Shown: piece by piece, positions 5,617-5,985 of the stretch | How positions within the stretch are numbered: the stretch's first letter is position 1 | Layout: every line of letters starts with the position of its first letter | NCBI GenBank assembly: GCA_041750795.1 | Contig: JBGSYQ010000061.1 | Span: forward strand, 1-5,985 | Source of the DNA: JTS-RE94 sp041750795 | GTDB taxonomy: Bacteria > Planctomycetota > Planctomycetia > Pirellulales > PALSA-1355 | Direction of reading: 5' to 3' | Length of the DNA: 5,985 bases | Translations under genes and position numbers: made by a program | The notes under the pieces: generated by a model | The model's input: the letters and a program-made list of their open reading frames with translations, nothing else | The model's database searches: none | What the model was told of the DNA's origin: nothing

Positions 5617-5985
5617 ATGGTCTCGCTACAGATTGCAGCGCTGGTGGTTGCGCTTTCCGGCTCGACGGATCCGGTGCTGCTGGATTTTCAGGCCTCTTGG
5701 TGCGCGCCGTGCCGCTCGATGGAAAGCACGGTTGCGTCGCTGGAGCGAGCGGGTTACCCAGTGCAGAGGGTGGACGTCGATCGCGAACGCGCCTTGGCCG
5801 ATCGATATCGCGTGCAAACCATTCCCTGCTTCGTGCTGGTGGCCAATGGCCGCGAGGTCGGCCGCGTGGTGGGCGCCGTGCGTCGCAACGAATTGGTCGA
5901 TCTGTTCGCCAAGGCCGGTGTGCAACCCGGCGGCGCCGACCGTGGCCTTGCACGGGGACAATCGCCCGATGGCGCCAGCCGCTCG
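5617..5985 (+). CDS. Thioredoxin-fold protein (3' partial), probably with a further C-terminal domain
   Basis: The frame is open from the ATG at 5617 to the right edge (123 residues, no stop). It is a canonical thioredoxin fold. D23 occupies the buried-Asp position six before the first catalytic Cys. The active site WCAPC is at 28-32 (C29, C32), the cis-proline is P70 in TIPCF, and NGREVGRVVGA (77-87) matches the thioredoxin beta4-beta5 turn with its glycines. The protein likely catalyses dithiol-disulfide exchange. The N-terminal segment (LQIAALVVALSG) is hydrophobic but has no positive charge before it; it may be the first helix of the fold or a weak export signal, so localisation is uncertain. 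Unusual features are Ala in the CxPC motif and an extra Cys71 right after the cis-proline. The fold ends near residue 102 and is followed by a Gly/Arg/Ser-rich, linker-like stretch, so the full protein is longer than a plain thioredoxin. I recall planctomycete proteins joining such a domain to a trypsin-like protease, but that cannot be tested here. Confidence 0.88.
   Translation, partial: MVSLQIAALVVALSGSTDPVLLDFQASWCAPCRSMESTVASLERAGYPVQRVDVDRERALADRYRVQTIPCFVLVANGREVGRVVGAVRRNELVDLFAKAGVQPGGADRGLARGQSPDGASRS

Noticed and set aside
5519..5961. Minus-strand open frames opposite the thioredoxin-fold gene
   Set aside because: The plus strand has a strong ribosome binding site and a complete thioredoxin signature; the antisense frames are Arg/Pro-rich shadows.

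Overview
The window looks like chromosomal DNA of a GC-rich planctomycete, probably Pirellulales-like. The reasons are the overall composition, a very large exported PPC/Ig-type protein ending in a module I associate with planctomycete surface proteins, and a thioredoxin-fold protein of a type I recall from the same group. The taxonomic call rests on recalled family resemblance and not on a marker gene. No rRNA, tRNA, CRISPR array, transposase or phage gene is visible.

Layout. Bases 1-240 are the 3' end of a plus-strand gene whose last 79 residues form an acidic Pro/Ala tail with four DDPF motifs. After a 142-base spacer, bases 383-3286 encode a 967-residue secreted multidomain beta-sandwich protein (TIG-like domain, two PPC-like domains, several Ig-like segments, and a conserved C-terminal module) with no recognisable catalytic site. 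Only 14 bases separate its stop from the stop of a converging minus-strand operon. That operon, read from right to left, is a sensor histidine kinase (4048-5010, possibly starting as far out as 5151) followed by an OmpR/PhoB-type response regulator (3301-4017). A spacer of about 600 bases (5011-5616) separates the kinase from a divergent plus-strand gene beginning at 5617. The spacer is rich in short palindromes and contains one AT-rich patch enclosed by an 11-bp perfect inverted repeat. The gene at 5617 has a strong ribosome binding site, encodes a thioredoxin-fold protein, and runs off the right edge.

How the genes relate. The kinase and regulator are clearly a cognate pair: same strand, 30-base gap, complementary domains. 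The kinase has two membrane helices joined by a loop of only about six residues and no HAMP domain, so it resembles the intramembrane-sensing class and probably does not bind a ligand through a periplasmic domain. The large exported protein and the preceding gene share a strand and may form a transcription unit, but the spacer leaves this open. Nothing in the sequence ties the thioredoxin-fold gene functionally to the two-component system beyond a shared upstream region.

No wholly new system is evident. The items most worth a second look are the DDPF-repeat tail, the loop-less sensor kinase, the palindrome-rich divergent spacer, and the thioredoxin-fold protein with an extra cysteine beside its cis-proline.
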